Below, piece after piece: positions 12,601 to 23,925 of a stretch of DNA of 64,000 bases. Source of the stretch: Anaeramoeba flamelloides (taxonomy: Eukaryota > Metamonada > Anaeramoebidae). A model generated the notes under the pieces. It saw only the letters and a program-made list of their open reading frames with translations. It was not told the origin of the DNA and ran no database searches. The stretch is from the NCBI GenBank assembly GCA_027625915.1, contig JANTQA010000012.1:1147001-1211000 (forward strand), given 5' to 3'. The translations under genes and the position numbers were made by a program. Every line of letters starts with the position of its first letter. The first letter of the stretch is position 1.

Positions 12601-15600
12601 AAGGAGCTCAAACCCCAATAACCCCTAATAACTCCACACACACACACAAATTCATTTGAACAAAAAGAATTCAGGTTTCTCACATCAATTATTTTTAACT
12701 TTTCATTTTTCTCTTTTTTTTTTTTAACATTTCTATAATTTTTTTTTTTTAGAGACTTTATTTTTTTCTCTATTTTTTTAAAAACTAAATTAAGTTACAA
12801 ATACTTCTAATGATTTTGTTTGTTTAAGATGCTCTCGATCAATACAAAAATTTACAAATGTGGTCACTTCAAAATTCTTTCATTTAACCCTTTACAGTAA
12901 CAATAAAATTCAACATTTTTGGTACAGTTAAAATAGTTAAAAGAATCAGAACACTACAATTTCATTCAATATGGAAACAATTTTGATTTTTCCAAATATT
13001 TTGTAAATATTTTTGTTTTTTAGTTTTTTGGTTTTCCTTTCTTCTTTTCAATTCCATAATCGTTTTACCTGATCTGTAATTTTTTTATAACAATTTATAT
13101 TATGTTTAAGTTCCTTTATATAGAATAGAAGAACACCAAATAAAATTAGTTGATGGTATCTAACCTTTGATTAATCAATATTTGTAGATGAAATTTCAAC
13201 GAATGTTTAATACATTTTTTTGTTGTTTTCTCCATCCAAAATTTTTAACTCACAGATAATTTATTTGTATTGATTTATAAATATTTATTTTTTTTTTTTG
13301 TGGATATTGTAAATGATAAATAATTGTTAACATTTCAATTCCTTGGTGATTCTAATTTGAGTACTTTCTTACGAAATTTATTTAATAAGATTTGTTTTTT
13401 TTAACAATTGAATTTTTAGCTGTGTACAAAATTTTGAATTGGAGTTTATTTTATAAATAAAACAGAAAACATCAATACACGCTATGAATTCCTCAGTATC
13501 GAAGGCACTTTCTCTAATTTCAAATTTTTTGTTTATAAATTTATATAAAGAATCACATTTTCTTTATCATTAACTAATGATAAGATAAATAATGTGTCTC
13601 TATTTTTTTTTTTTTTTTTTTTTATTTATGTTATAATTTGAATTAATTCTTTAATCCAAAATTTACCATTATTTTCAGAGGATGTGTAGTTCACAAAAAA
13701 AAAAAAAAAAAAAAAAAAATAGATCTTTAGTCTAACCAATCAATTGTTAGTTGCTGTTGTTAATTAAATTTTAGATTTATAAATGAAATTATTGAAAGGA
13801 AAAAAATTACCTTGATTCATTTTTTTGATTTTTTTCGGTTTGTAACGAAAGCATTTGAACATTTAATTTGAAATTTGAAGGTTGATCTTTTGTATCCATC
13901 CATGGTGTTTTTAGACACAAATCTTGATATTCTATTTTTATTCGTGGTTTTTTCATTTTATTTTTTTTTTTAATATTAAGAGAATGTTATTTTTATTTAA
14001 ATTTTAAAAATGAAAAGTTCGGAAGGATTTTATAACTAAATAAATATTATTCCAAATTTCGAAAAATTATTTTTAAAAAGGTGTTGTATTTTTTGTTTTG
14101 TTTTGATTGGAATTGATAATCCAATAACCAAAATTAGTATAATAATAAGCTTAACTATAAACGGAATAATACTAATAATCTCTGAAAAGATAATTTTTTT
14201 AATTAAAAAATTGTCCAAATTTTAATTTTTCTTTGATAAAGTTTATTTATTAAAGGGTTGATAATAGTTTAAATTAAAATTACAATCTTTAAGGAATTAT
14301 CACCGCCCTAGGCTCGTCTATAATTATATTATTTTGTAATTGGGTATAATTCATATTAGTTCTTGATCGTTTAAATGGCTAGTGACTCTAAAAAATCTAT
14401 TATAAATATTATTGAACAATAAATTATTATATTTTTTACTTTTGATCACTATTAAAAATTGTCATTTTTGGAATTTTTTTTATTTTTATTTTTCTCAAAT
14501 CTATAAATAGAAACCCAAAACAATAGTATTCCAGTATTTAAAAATTGATATTTAGAACTACCAAAAGTAACAATTTTTTCAATTTTTTTAATTTCAGGAT
14601 TTTGTGAATAATCATCAACATAAAAAACCCAAAGATTGATTACTTTTATTTCATTTATTATTAAACAAGTTGCTTTGTCAATAAATTTCCGAATATGTGA
14701 AAATAATCTGGAAAAAAGAATCTCAGAGTTAATTATTTGATTTTTTAGCAAAAATTGAATTTTTTTAGCAACTAATCTACATTTCAGGATAAATTTCAAA
14801 AAGTTATTTTTCATCAATTTTATTTTGTAATAACAAGAGACAAACTATGCTATTTCCAAAAAAAGCTGACCAAATTTATTTTAAAATATCTTTATTAAGC
14901 TTATATTCCAATATGACTCGTTAAATCTCCAAAATTACCATATATTAATTGATTGTTCATAATTACTGAATTTGTTTATTTGTAAGACATCACTTTAATT
15001 AAAGATATCAAAGTATCTGATCTCAATTTTTATATGATGTTTTATGATGTGACAATTGTTGGTTATTTTTTGTATTTTTGATTTTAAAAATTGTTTTTCC
15101 AAAGAGATTTAATCTTGATAGAATTAGATAGAGAGGGAGGAACTGATAACTGTCTTTTATTGTTTAAAAAATCTTTTGTATCTTGAACATATTCCCTTTT
15201 TTATTGAATTTTTTTCCTACTTTGTTTTTACCAAAAAAAAGTGTTTAATTTTTTTTTCATTTTTTGAAAATATTTTGGCGAGCATGTTGGAATACAAACA
15301 ATCGGCATTAATATTCCTCTTAATTTAATATTACTTTTTTTACAAAGAGAAATACTGGCATAGAAAATATTATTTGAAATATAAAAAAAATGCCACAATT
15401 TTTTTGGAAATACCTTACATTATGAGATAACTTTAAAAAAAGATATTTTCGACTTTGGAGTCTGAATATTGATGATTTTAAACTTTAAATGTGTCGCGAA
15501 ATGCAGATTTTTTTTTTTTTCAAAAAATCCTTTGTTTTTTTTTTGCTAATAAAAAGGATCATTTTTAATTAATGAGATAAATTTTTGGTACTATTTTACT

Positions 15601-17574
15601 CAGAGAATTTTTAGAGAAATTTGAATCATGGTGCACTAATACAATTTACCTTCAATAAGCAACGTACTATAATTTTAGAAATCTCCAATTTAGACTTTAA
15701 TCCATTAAAAAAATAAAATTTGTTTTACAAAATTCAATTTTTTTTTAAACTATCTTGAAAGAAGCGCAATATTCGTGAATATTTGAAATTTTTGGATTTG
15801 AATTATTATCTAATCAATAAAATTCAAAGCCAGTTCAAAAAACCTACAAATTGATTTTTCCTTGTACAAAATATTGAATTAAAATCCCTTTTTTATTTTA
15901 CAAATTTTCTCAAGATTTTTTAATTAGCAAATTTTGTTTTTTTTTATCTTTTAGAGATTTTTTTAAATTTGGTTATTAAAAGATCTATTACCAGATAAAA
16001 CAAATTTCCGGGCTTTGCTTGATTATTGTTTTTTGATGCCCTTTTTTATACCTTTACTGGTGCTTTAAGTTCTTTTTAATTGAAAACCCCAAATAAAATT
16101 AGTTGACAATGTCTAACCATTTAATCAATCAATAATTGTTATTTAAATGCCAAACAAATTTACCAATGTATTTTTTTGTTTTGCTTATTATAAAATTTTA
16201 AACACACCAATAATTTATCAGTATTGATAATTATTTGTTTTTTGTTTTGTATGTATTTTCAACGATAAACCATTGTTAAGATTTTAATTAGTTAGTAGTG
16301 GGTTTAATTTAGTATTTCTTCAATAATTGATTAAATAAGATTTTTTTTTCGAAAAATGAATTTTGGTTGTTAAAAATTTTGAATTGGGGTTGATTTGAAA
16401 GATATTTTTGAAAACTTTTTTGTCACACTTTTTAAAAATGAATATAACAAGATTCAAAGAAACAAATCGGAATTAGTGATCTCTTTTTCTTTGAGAGGCA
16501 ATTTTTTATTATTTGAATTGCTTTTACATTGGGCTAGCTGGTGATTCCAAATTAAAGGAAAACTGAAGAATTGAAAAAAGAGAAAGATAAGGAGATGGAA
16601 TTTCTATGAACTTAAAATTCGAATGTTTGTAATGGGAATAGAAAAAGTAATTTCTATTGATATCAAAATTTTATGGTAGGTTTGAAACTTCTGTAACGTG
16701 GATTGAAATAGTGATTTGTGATTAAAAAAAAAAATATTTTGTAATTTCATTGATACAGATCTTGATTTTTTGAATTTGTTTTCCCATTAAATTCAAACGG
16801 AAACTGTTTTGTTGCAGTTTTTAAAAATATGAAAAATAAAGATCTTTGTAAATAAAAAAATGTTAAAAACAAACCATAATTCTCATCTTCTCGTGTTTCC
16901 TTTTCTTTTTCTGTTTCTTGGTCTTTTTCTGTTTCTGTTTCTTTTTTTTTTTCAATTTCTGTTTCTTGGTCTGTTTCGGTTACGTTTTTTATTGCTTTTT
17001 CTTTTTCTTTTTCAATTTCTTTTTCTTTTTCTTGTTCTTGTTCTTGTTGTGTTTCTTTTGCTATTTCTTTTTCTTTTTCATTTGTTTCTTTTTCAATTTC
17101 CATTTCATTTTCTTGTTGTACTGTTTTTAAAGTTTTTTGATCTTTCTTTTCGAAATCTAGTGAAAGGTTCTTAAGATCCACGTGTGAGGATTTTAGTTCT
17201 TCTACAGAAAAAACATTATTAAAATCAATTTCAGTTTTGGACTCATATTGGAAATCAAAAAGAGAATTAAATTGTATCGTTGAATCAATAATCCCTAAAA
17301 TTTCTGGTATTAGTTTGACGGTGGTTTGGTTTCCTTTTTTGATTACAACCTTTTTCACTTTCATGCATAAATTATTACATTTTTTTTTTGTGCTTTTCAT
17401 TGGGAATAAAGATGGATGTAAAGATGCTTTTAATTGAGACTTGACTACTGTTCGTGATTTAAATGAATTTTCAATCGAATCAATACCTCCTAACATTTTG
17501 ATAGCCTTTTCGGAATTTTCGACATAACCAGGAAATTCGACACTAACAAATTTTTTGTTCGGAATTTTGTCCAT
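9686..17574 (-). CDS. GTF3C5: TFIIIC subunit, tau95/GTF3C5 family, multi-exon
   Basis: This subunit helps TFIIIC bind the A box of tRNA genes for RNA polymerase III. Exon 1 (17574-16875) starts at MDKIPNKKFVSVEFPGYVE and holds the N-terminal dimerisation barrel, including the family-like EILGIIDSTIQFNSLFDFQY, followed by a long E/K/T/Q-rich linker. The last exon (10754-9686) holds the winged-helix part: LKRPIWSKSALEVYM, then KPWIWCYVKKGVKPEENEKY, then FYQICDL, and ends in a long poly-aspartate tail like the acidic tail of the human protein. A middle exon 13931-13811 joins both in phase (G|AA and AG|T), giving 1890 nt and 629 residues. That model lacks the conserved PPP-FS linker. Alternative exons at 16653-16528 and 14378-14304 could supply it, but their phases do not all agree. 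The identity is firm; the exon set is not. Confidence 0.72.
9715..9806 (-). repeat. GAT/GAC triplet tract coding poly-aspartate
   Basis: A mixed ATC/GTC triplet array on the + strand codes about 25 consecutive aspartates near the C terminus of the TFIIIC-like protein. The mixed codons suggest the acidic run is kept by selection rather than being a fresh slippage product, which is an inference. Confidence 0.8.
11690..12640 (+). mobile_element. LINE 3'-end fragment, type 1, decayed
   Basis: This stretch lies in the last intron of the TFIIIC-like gene and is distinctly less AT-rich than its surroundings. Reading frames on the + strand give KAIILPQVLYCFEIFN near 11810, like the segment after the reverse-transcriptase palm of non-LTR elements. 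Near 12370 they give CCKKKVGDVDHFIRDCKRYE, the C-terminal cysteine-histidine knuckle of many LINEs. Several stops and frame changes separate these pieces, so the copy is dead. A CACACACACACA run near 12636 may mark the 3' end. The catalytic part is missing (5' truncated). Confidence 0.6.
13090..13450 (+). repeat. Dispersed repeat R4, copy 1
   Basis: Aligns with 16070-16400 in the same orientation. Shared blocks are CCAAATAAAATTAGTTGATG, a T-rich core, and AAAATTTTGAATTGGAGTTT at the right end. Both copies lie in introns of the TFIIIC-like gene. No protein is seen. Confidence 0.55.
13811..13931 (-). CDS. GTF3C5: Probable middle exon of the TFIIIC-like gene
   Basis: The open stretch reads YQDLCLKTPWMDTKDQ and onward, ending TCAAG|GTAATT, a strong donor. 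It enters after an AATAG acceptor at 13933-13932 and leaves in phase 2, which matches the acceptor of the last exon at 10754. The open frame also continues upstream to MKKPRIKIEYQDL at about 13955, which resembles the RRPHNAIFVNFED region of human GTF3C5, so the true left end is uncertain. It could instead be the first exon of an unrelated transcript. Confidence 0.45.
14304..14378 (-). CDS. Alternative exon candidate of the TFIIIC-like gene
   Basis: A GC-richer 75 bp segment within the intron, bounded by CACTAG at the acceptor and GCG|GTGATA at the donor, reads PFKRSRTNMNYTQLQNNIII and then DEPRA. Position and basic composition would suit the linker after the PPP-FS motif of tau95, but its phase 0 ends do not fit the neighbouring exon model. 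It overlaps no recognised repeat. Confidence 0.25.
14440..15690 (+). repeat. Dispersed repeat R1, copy 3
   Basis: Left part (14440-14900) matches copies 1 and 2 at AACCCAAAACAATAGTATTC and AACTACCAAAAGTAACAATT. The right part (15480-15690) matches the later blocks, such as GGATCATTTTTAATTAATGA and GTGCACTAATACAATTTACC. Between them lies sequence not seen in copies 1 and 2, so this copy is either longer or has been interrupted. It lies in an intron of the TFIIIC-like gene. Confidence 0.5.
16070..16400 (+). repeat. Dispersed repeat R4, copy 2
   Basis: Direct relative of 13090-13450: CCCCAAATAAAATTAGTTGA at the left and AAAATTTTGAATTGGGGTTG at the right. The two copies are about 3 kb apart in the same gene. 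Confidence 0.55.
16528..16653 (-). CDS. Alternative exon candidate of the TFIIIC-like gene
   Basis: On the minus strand an open segment after ATCAATAG reads YFFYSHYKHSNFKF and then IEIPSPYLSLFSILQFSFN, and ends at CCAAT|GTAAAAG. The core resembles the IPPPIFSRLDAPVDYFYR motif that tau95/GTF3C5 proteins carry between the N-terminal barrel and the winged helix, and it lies at the expected place, just after exon 1. It enters and leaves in phase 2. To join exon 1 it needs the second, weaker donor (GGTTT|GTTTTT) of that exon. Confidence 0.35.
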
Positions 17575-20173
17575 TTGAAGTTTCGAAAAGAGTGTAAAAA
17601 AAAAAAAAAATGATTCCAATTTTTGATTTTGAAATGACAAAATACATGTCATGACTTCAACAATGCTTTCAGTAATTTCAAAAGCTTTGAAAGACTTGAA
17701 AGCAATTAACAAAAATGATATTAAATAGATTTATATAATACCTTTACCAAGAAATTGCTATGTTATTCGGTTATCAGTGGTTTTGTTACTTGATTAGTAA
17801 ATCTTATTTATTTTTTTTTCCAAAAGTTAATAAGATAATTATTTTTACAAGAATTCAATCATTCTTTGATAAAAAAAACCTGTTTATTTGCTTTAAAGGA
17901 CTTTTTTAAATATTTTTAAAAGAATTTATTAATTTCAATTAATTTTCAATGAAAACATTTATAACATTCTTTTTGTTGGATTTTTTGAAATTCTCTCTTT
18001 CTTATGAAAAATTTTCAAAAAATTTTTCCTTTTTAAAAAATCTCACTTTTGTTAATTTTTGTGATAACTTGTTGGATCAAATAATATTGTTAATTTTTCC
18101 TTATTTTTAAAATACAAGAAAATTAAATTTTATATTTAAGAATTAAAGATTAAAAAAAATTGATCTGTAATTTTTTTTTTAAAAAGGTATTTAATTTCAT
18201 AAAATTTAAAAGTTTAGCTATTTTTATTTTTACAAATTATTGGGGGTATAAGCAGAGAACTCTTTGTATTAAAATAAAGCTATTTGATAATAATTATTTA
18301 AATATTTGATAATAATTATACATTTAAATTAGTTTTATTTGTTGAAAATCTTGAAAAAAATTGAGAAATAAGAATAAACCTACCAATACTTAAAATAAAA
18401 TCTTTTTCAAACAATAGAGTATATCTCCCAAATTATAAATACTATTAAATTCAATAGTTAATAAGATAATTACTTATTGGGGATTTTCATTTTAATTATT
18501 CATTTTTTAATTTTTTGTTTTAATATTCATGGATAATGAACAGTTTGAAAAATGAAAAAAACAACATAACGAAGAAACTGATTTGAAAATAATCTATCAG
18601 TATAAAAATTAAAACAGTTTAAGTCTAATTTCAAATGAGCTAGATATAAGAATTGTGAAAGAGCAAAATTAGATTTTGATTTGGAACATAAAAAATTGAA
18701 AATTTAGAAATAAAAAAAAACAATTCCAACAAAACACCCGATGAATTGTGGTATTATCTTTACAGTTGTTCTTTAAAGTCCCATTTTAAAGATTTATCAA
18801 TGAAATTTAAAAGAAATTTTTCCCAATTTACCTTGTTCGGTGGTTTTTATTGATTTTATATTTTTTTTTCTTTAAAATTTACAAAATGGGATTTTTCATT
18901 TCAAATAAAAGGTTACATCAATAATTAAAGTATGTAATTTTAATTTTTATTATTTTGTTTTAATGGGTTTTAAATATTTAGTTGAGTTTTTTTTATTTAC
19001 AATTCCAAGAGTTCCATATGTTTTAGAATGATACTACAATTAATTTGATTCAATTATTTATAAATCTTGAAAATTTTTTTGTTTTTTTTTTAAAAAAAGA
19101 GTTTATATTAAATACCAAATACCAGTAGAAAAGCAAATAATGGAAATTTTTTGATATTTTTATTAAATTAACTTTTTTGGGATATCAATAATTTATAGTT
19201 TTGAACGAAGTATTTGGCTAGGTTTGGATAGTAATCATTTTTACATTTCAGATAATCTTTTTTTCATGGCGTTTATGAATAAGGGTATTGAAAAAAAAAT
19301 TTAAAAAAAAACTGCACGTTTTTCGTTTTTATTCTTGTACTGGAGTTTTAAAGTTCTATTATTTAAAAGGGCGTCCTCAAAATAAAGGATCAAATTGGAA
19401 AATTTATCTCTAAAAATTGAGTAAATTTTTGAAGAAAATATTTAATTGTCAAGAAAAAACAAAAAACTAACAAAATGAGAATATTCGAAAAAAATTTCAA
19501 ACAAAATGCAATGACAAATTTAAAATTTACTGAAAATATCCAGGGTTTTACTTTCAAAATTGATTAACAATTAGGTATACCTTTGGGTAGTCAATTGGAT
19601 GTTACCTCGGAAAAAGAAGAAAAAAAAGCAAAGATTATTTTATAAATATCTGATTATAGTTGTTGTGAACGCATTATTTTGATCACTTATTTTAACTTTT
19701 CTTTTATTGAAATTCTTTGAAATCAACAATATTTGGCCCAGTTATTGGACTACAGCCTTATGTTGTATAATACAGAAATCGTCCTTAAAATGATACTACT
19801 AAAACAAAAGTATGTCATCAAAATTCATTCTTGGTATTCTTTTATTTGAAATAAAATTTTTTCTGATCCTTTTATTCATCTAAATAATCTCTAAATAATT
19901 TCTAATAAGAGTTGGTTGTTGAAAAATTATGTTTACAATTTAAATTTAGTTGTCTAAAAAATAATGAGAGAATAAAAAGAAAAGTTCTTTTCAAAAAAAA
20001 AAACAAAAGATGTCATTTAAAAGAGTTTGAAAAAACTTTGATACTAAGACACATAAATAACAAACAAGTCTACGAATTGGTTTCAACCACTTTGTTAATA
20101 TTTCACCAACTTAATTTTCATCATTTTTTATAATTTAACTCGATCATTTTTTTTTTTTCAATTTTCAAAAGAA
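17575..20173. other. AT-rich spacer between divergent genes
   Basis: The spacer separates the TFIIIC-like gene (-) from the cyclo-ligase gene (+), so both promoters must lie here. It contains one R3 repeat copy (19350-19700). A possible exon-like frame near 18730-18850 (DELWYYLYSCSLKSHF) has no recognised domain or supporting splice sites. Confidence 0.45.
19350..19700 (+). repeat. Dispersed repeat R3, copy 1
   Basis: Aligns with 25490-25850 (same strand) and with 46770-47070 (inverted). Shared blocks are AAGGATCAAATTGGAAAATT, ACTGAAAATATCCAGGGTTT and GATTATAGTTGTTGTG. No terminal repeats or protein could be seen. Confidence 0.55.
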
Positions 20174-20936
20174 ATGAGCAATAATAATCTCTCAATCAGA
20201 AAACAAAAAATTTTGCTTCGTAAACAAGTTCGGAAAAAATTGTCTCAGCTTTCAAATGAAAAAATCGCACAAGAGTGTAAATGATTTCTTTTAAACACTT
20301 TTTCAATTATTCACAATAATTTTTTTTTTTTCTTCATTAAACTGTTTGTGATTTGACTTTATCTTTTTTTACTGTCGGATCGTTCACTAAATAACAAAAG
20401 CAATTACAATTCAACAAAAACTCTTGTCTACAACAGAATACCAAAATAGCCGAAACATCAGTTTGTATGTTCATTCTTTGCCATTAAAAGAGGTCCATAC
20501 AGATTTAATTTTCAAGGATATCTTCGGTTCAACAAACAGAGACAAAAAAGTCTATATCCCATATACAACTAATTTTGAACTTGGTGAAATGAAAATGATC
20601 AGGGTTTACGATTTTGAGGATATGAAAACCCTTAACAAGTCAGCCTTTAGTACACTTGAGCCAAATTTGATGTATAAAGAAAAGCTACGTGAAGACGGGG
20701 AAGAGCAGGGATTAGATTTGGTTATTGTTCCACTCCTTGCTTGCGATCAAAATTGTAAAAGATTGGGGAGAGGGAAAGGCTTTTATGACAGATTCCTCTC
20801 AAGGGCCTCACAAAACAACAAATTGAAAATGATCGGAATTGCTTTGTCAGACCAAATTGTTGAACATGTGCCTATAAACGAAAACGACTGGGTTCTGGAT
20901 AAAATCATTAGCTCGAACCAAATTTTTAAGAAATAA
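20174..20936 (+). CDS. MTHFS: 5-formyltetrahydrofolate cyclo-ligase
   Basis: Two exons, 20174-20276 and 20401-20936, encode 212 residues (human 203). The 124 bp intron has T|GTAAAT and AAAAG|CA borders and restores a serine codon (T|CA), so the reading frame is continuous. Exon 1 gives the N-terminal helix MSNNNLSIRKQKILLRKQVR. Exon 2 carries TTEYQNSRNISLYVHSLP, the glycine-rich ATP/folate-phosphate motif RLGRGKGFYD (GRGKGFYD at residues 157-164) and NENDW (194-198). The enzyme uses ATP to turn 5-formyl-THF into 5,10-methenyl-THF, returning stored formyl-folate to one-carbon metabolism; no targeting peptide is obvious, so it is probably cytosolic. The first exon is too short to stand out on its own and was found by splice phase and family N terminus. 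Confidence 0.93.
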
Positions 20937-21364
20937 TTTTGGAATCTTATATTTTCTTTTTTTATTACAATTTTGATCTATTGTGCTGGGGAAAATTATA
21001 TAAATGTGCACTTTTTTTTTGTTTGTTTCAATTTTGTAAACTTTTATTATTCGTGAACAAGTGTATAATTTGTTGGTAATGAAATACATCAAAACTCCTA
21101 TTTTTAATTAAGGGATTAGATAAGATCATTTGAATCTTTTTCAATTGTTACTCACAACAAGAAAAAGAAGGTGGTTCCAAAATCCACACTAATTCTTGAT
21201 CTTCAACTTTGTAAAAAGCCCAATGATTATTATACGAATTAAAAAGACTGATTTCAATATTTTTTGAAAAAAAATCAAAAGTAGAAAAAAGAAATTAATA
21301 AAAGGTATGGTCAGAAAATTATTGAGAAAAAAATGTGATTTATTTTGCCTTCATTAATATAAAG

Positions 21365-21495
21365 AATCTCATGACTTTGACAAATCTTTGAGTCTTTTCA
21401 ATATTTCGTACAATTTACAAACCTATCAAAAACTTTTAAAGGGGAAAGGCATTGTAAAGGTCGAAAACTTTATTAAAAGTCATGAGATTTTTTGT
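21365..21495. mobile_element. Small hairpin element H, copy 2
   Basis: The ends are exact inverted repeats of at least 14 bp: AATCTCATGACTTT on the left and AAAGTCATGAGATT on the right. The core ACAATTTACAAACC then CTTTTAAAGGGG matches copy 1 at 7605-7745. This copy keeps its ends better than copy 1, so it may be younger. Confidence 0.6.
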
Positions 21496-21659
21496 TATGA
21501 TGATTAAAAGAGATCCAAAAAAAAATAAATATCAAAAATTAAGTTGCCTTAATAGTTGATGAATGAAATTTAATTCAATTTTAAATAATGGGTTAATTTT
21601 TTTCAAATAAATGTTGTTAAGGTTTACAATCACTGAAATTTGAAAAAAAAAATATCCTA

Positions 21660-22140
21660 TATTGGGTATGGTGACTTGTTAATTTGGTTCTTGTCTATTC
21701 GATCTTTAACTTTTTATGGGTTTTGTTAGTGATTCAAAACGGTAATTTTTCACAATTTATTTTTAATTTTTCCTAAATTCGAATTGAAAAGCTTAAGGTT
21801 AATATGTTGGTTGATAGCCATTTAATAATAATTTTAGATTTTTGGGTTGTAAAAGAAAATTTTCATTTTCCTTTTTAGTTCGACTAAAAAAAATAATAAT
21901 GAATTATAAAATCCCCCAATAAAATCAAACCGAAATAAAATTTTAATTTGAAAAATCACAAATCTGATTTATATATATATATATATATATATCCAAAACT
22001 ATTAGCCTTAAGCTTTTCAATTCGAATTTGGGAATAATTAAAAATAAATTGTGAAAAATTGAATTTTTGAGCTTCTATTAAAATTCCCAAAAAGTCAAAT
22101 ATCGATCAGTTAAGTACCAAATTAACAAGATATAGCGCTC
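21660..22140. repeat. Fold-back structure with TA microsatellite in the loop
   Basis: The left arm (about 21670-21810: GACTTGTTAATTTGGT through TTCGAATTGAAAAGCTTAAG) is repeated inverted in the right arm (about 21998-22135: CTTAAGCTTTTCAATTCGAA through ACCAAATTAACAAG). The loop has a TA run of about 22 bp at 21970-21991. Arm identity is imperfect. It could be a non-autonomous foldback transposon or a local inverted duplication; no second copy was found. Confidence 0.6.
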
Positions 22141-22848
22141 GATAGAAGATAATCTGATTTTAAATTTCAGTGGTTGAAAATCTTATGGTAATAAAAAAAC
22201 AAAAAAATCTTTGAGTGTTTAAAATTAAATTAAAAAAAAATTTACAGAATCTTTTAATTGAAAACTGATTTAAAAATCCGATTACTGGAATACAAGATGA
22301 TTTTTAAAACTATTTCCAAAAATTAATTATTGTTTAAAATGTTTGATCTAATTTTCTTATTTTGAAAATTTCAAAAACCAAATTTTGTTTTAATTTATTC
22401 AAAATAAAAATATTGTCTTTGATGAAGATTGAAATATTTTTGCATATGAAGGAAGTTATCAAAAAAATATATTTTTAAAAATGAAATCGCCAATTTTTGA
22501 AATTTAGTAGTATAAAAAATAAACTCAATTTCAAAAAAATTACAATATTTATTTTATACTTGAAAAAATATTAAATCTTTTTTTAACAAACAGTTTTTTG
22601 AATAATTTTGTTTTTTTACATTGTTAAATAATAAAATATACAATTTTCCATCCAATGGGGTCATATATGATTTAGAGTGGTGGATTGCATATTTTTAAGT
22701 GGTTTGAATGGATATTAGAATAAAAAATATTTTGGAAATTTCTAAATTCAAATTATTTTTTTATCTTTTTTCTCTTTTTACTTTTTTTTTTTTCGGTTTT
22801 TTTTTGACACTAAATTATTTTGCAATTTTTTATTGTTGTGATAGCTAT

Positions 22849-23131
22849 GTTCAGTGGATGGAATAAGTGTTATTCCAATGTTCTTGAAACACTGGAAATC
22901 ATTGCAGGGAAATCATGTTGATTTCTATTAGAATTTTATTTGATCATTCATTGAAGTTCAAAACTAACATATTTTTTTCTCAATGGTGCCTAAGAATGGT
23001 GGATTTTCAATTTGATGGAAAGTTTATGAAGTTATTAGTTTTATTCCCACCAAATATAAGCGTATTTTGGATGTTTTTTAGTCTACTTATTTCTAATTTT
23101 ATCCTTCAAAGTTTAATTATAAAAAATAATT
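22849..23131 (+). CDS. Unrecognised exon-like segment
   Basis: Near 22849 a frame reads MFSGWNKCYSNVLETLEIIA after a GATAG acceptor-like site. It is followed by an open stretch at 22915-23131 containing QWCLRMVDFQFDGKFMKLLV. Base composition is less extreme than the flanks and tryptophan/cysteine content is higher than homopolymer-derived frames would give. No family is recognised, the frames differ and no convincing splice pair joins them. It may be part of an undetected gene or an old mobile-element frame. Confidence 0.25.
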
Positions 23132-23925
23132 AATATTTCAAAAAAAAGGTTGGGTACACTTGACTGATAAAAAGTTTATAAAAGTAAATTAATCAAACTG
23201 GCACACAAAAATAGCGACAAAAAAAGTTTTTAAAGTGGGCAAAATTCAACTTAAAACCTAAAAAAATAATTTTGAATTTATTTATTTTTAATCAATAATT
23301 AATAAAATAATCTTAATTATTTATATTAATTGTAAGTGATTAAGATTAAGAGTAAAAATTTAAGGATAATTATTTCTCAATTTTTTCAATAATTTTAAAA
23401 TAAGGAAAATTAATTTAATATAAATAATTATGAAAAAAAAAAAAATAGAATAAATAATAATTATCAATAAAACTTGTTAAAATAATAAAAGATGTTTGTT
23501 AGGTGGGCTCTTAATATTTGATAAAAAAAAAAAAACAATACAAAATCTTACAAGTTTCAGGCAATCTAATAAATTAATGGAAGTAAATAAATGATCATTT
23601 TTTTTTGATCTTCAAGTATTCACCATTTGGTTTATTTTTTATTATATTTTTAAAATCGGATTAATTTAAATGTTTTTTTTTAAGACACACGATCAGAAAT
23701 TTTTTAAAATGGGGATTTCATAAAAATAAAAAAAATTACACATTTTTCAATTCAAAAAATTCTAAACACAACAGATAAGATTTTTTTGGGAATATTAATA
23801 AGGAAAAAGATAAAATATATTTATTAGAGGGTAATATAAATTACTTTAAGAGAAATTTAATCATAAATAGTTATGGGGTGAAAGAATAAGAATATATAAT
23901 AATCATTAAATATAATCAAAATATA

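Larger units (their letters stand above)
20937..22840. other. AT-rich spacer with two inverted-repeat structures
   Basis: Contains the hairpin element at 21365-21495 and the larger fold-back at 21660-22140. Nothing else is recognised. Confidence 0.5.

Noticed and set aside
16860-17174. Leucine/phenylalanine-rich plus-strand frames
   Set aside because: Antisense of the E/K/Q-rich linker in exon 1 of the TFIIIC-like gene.
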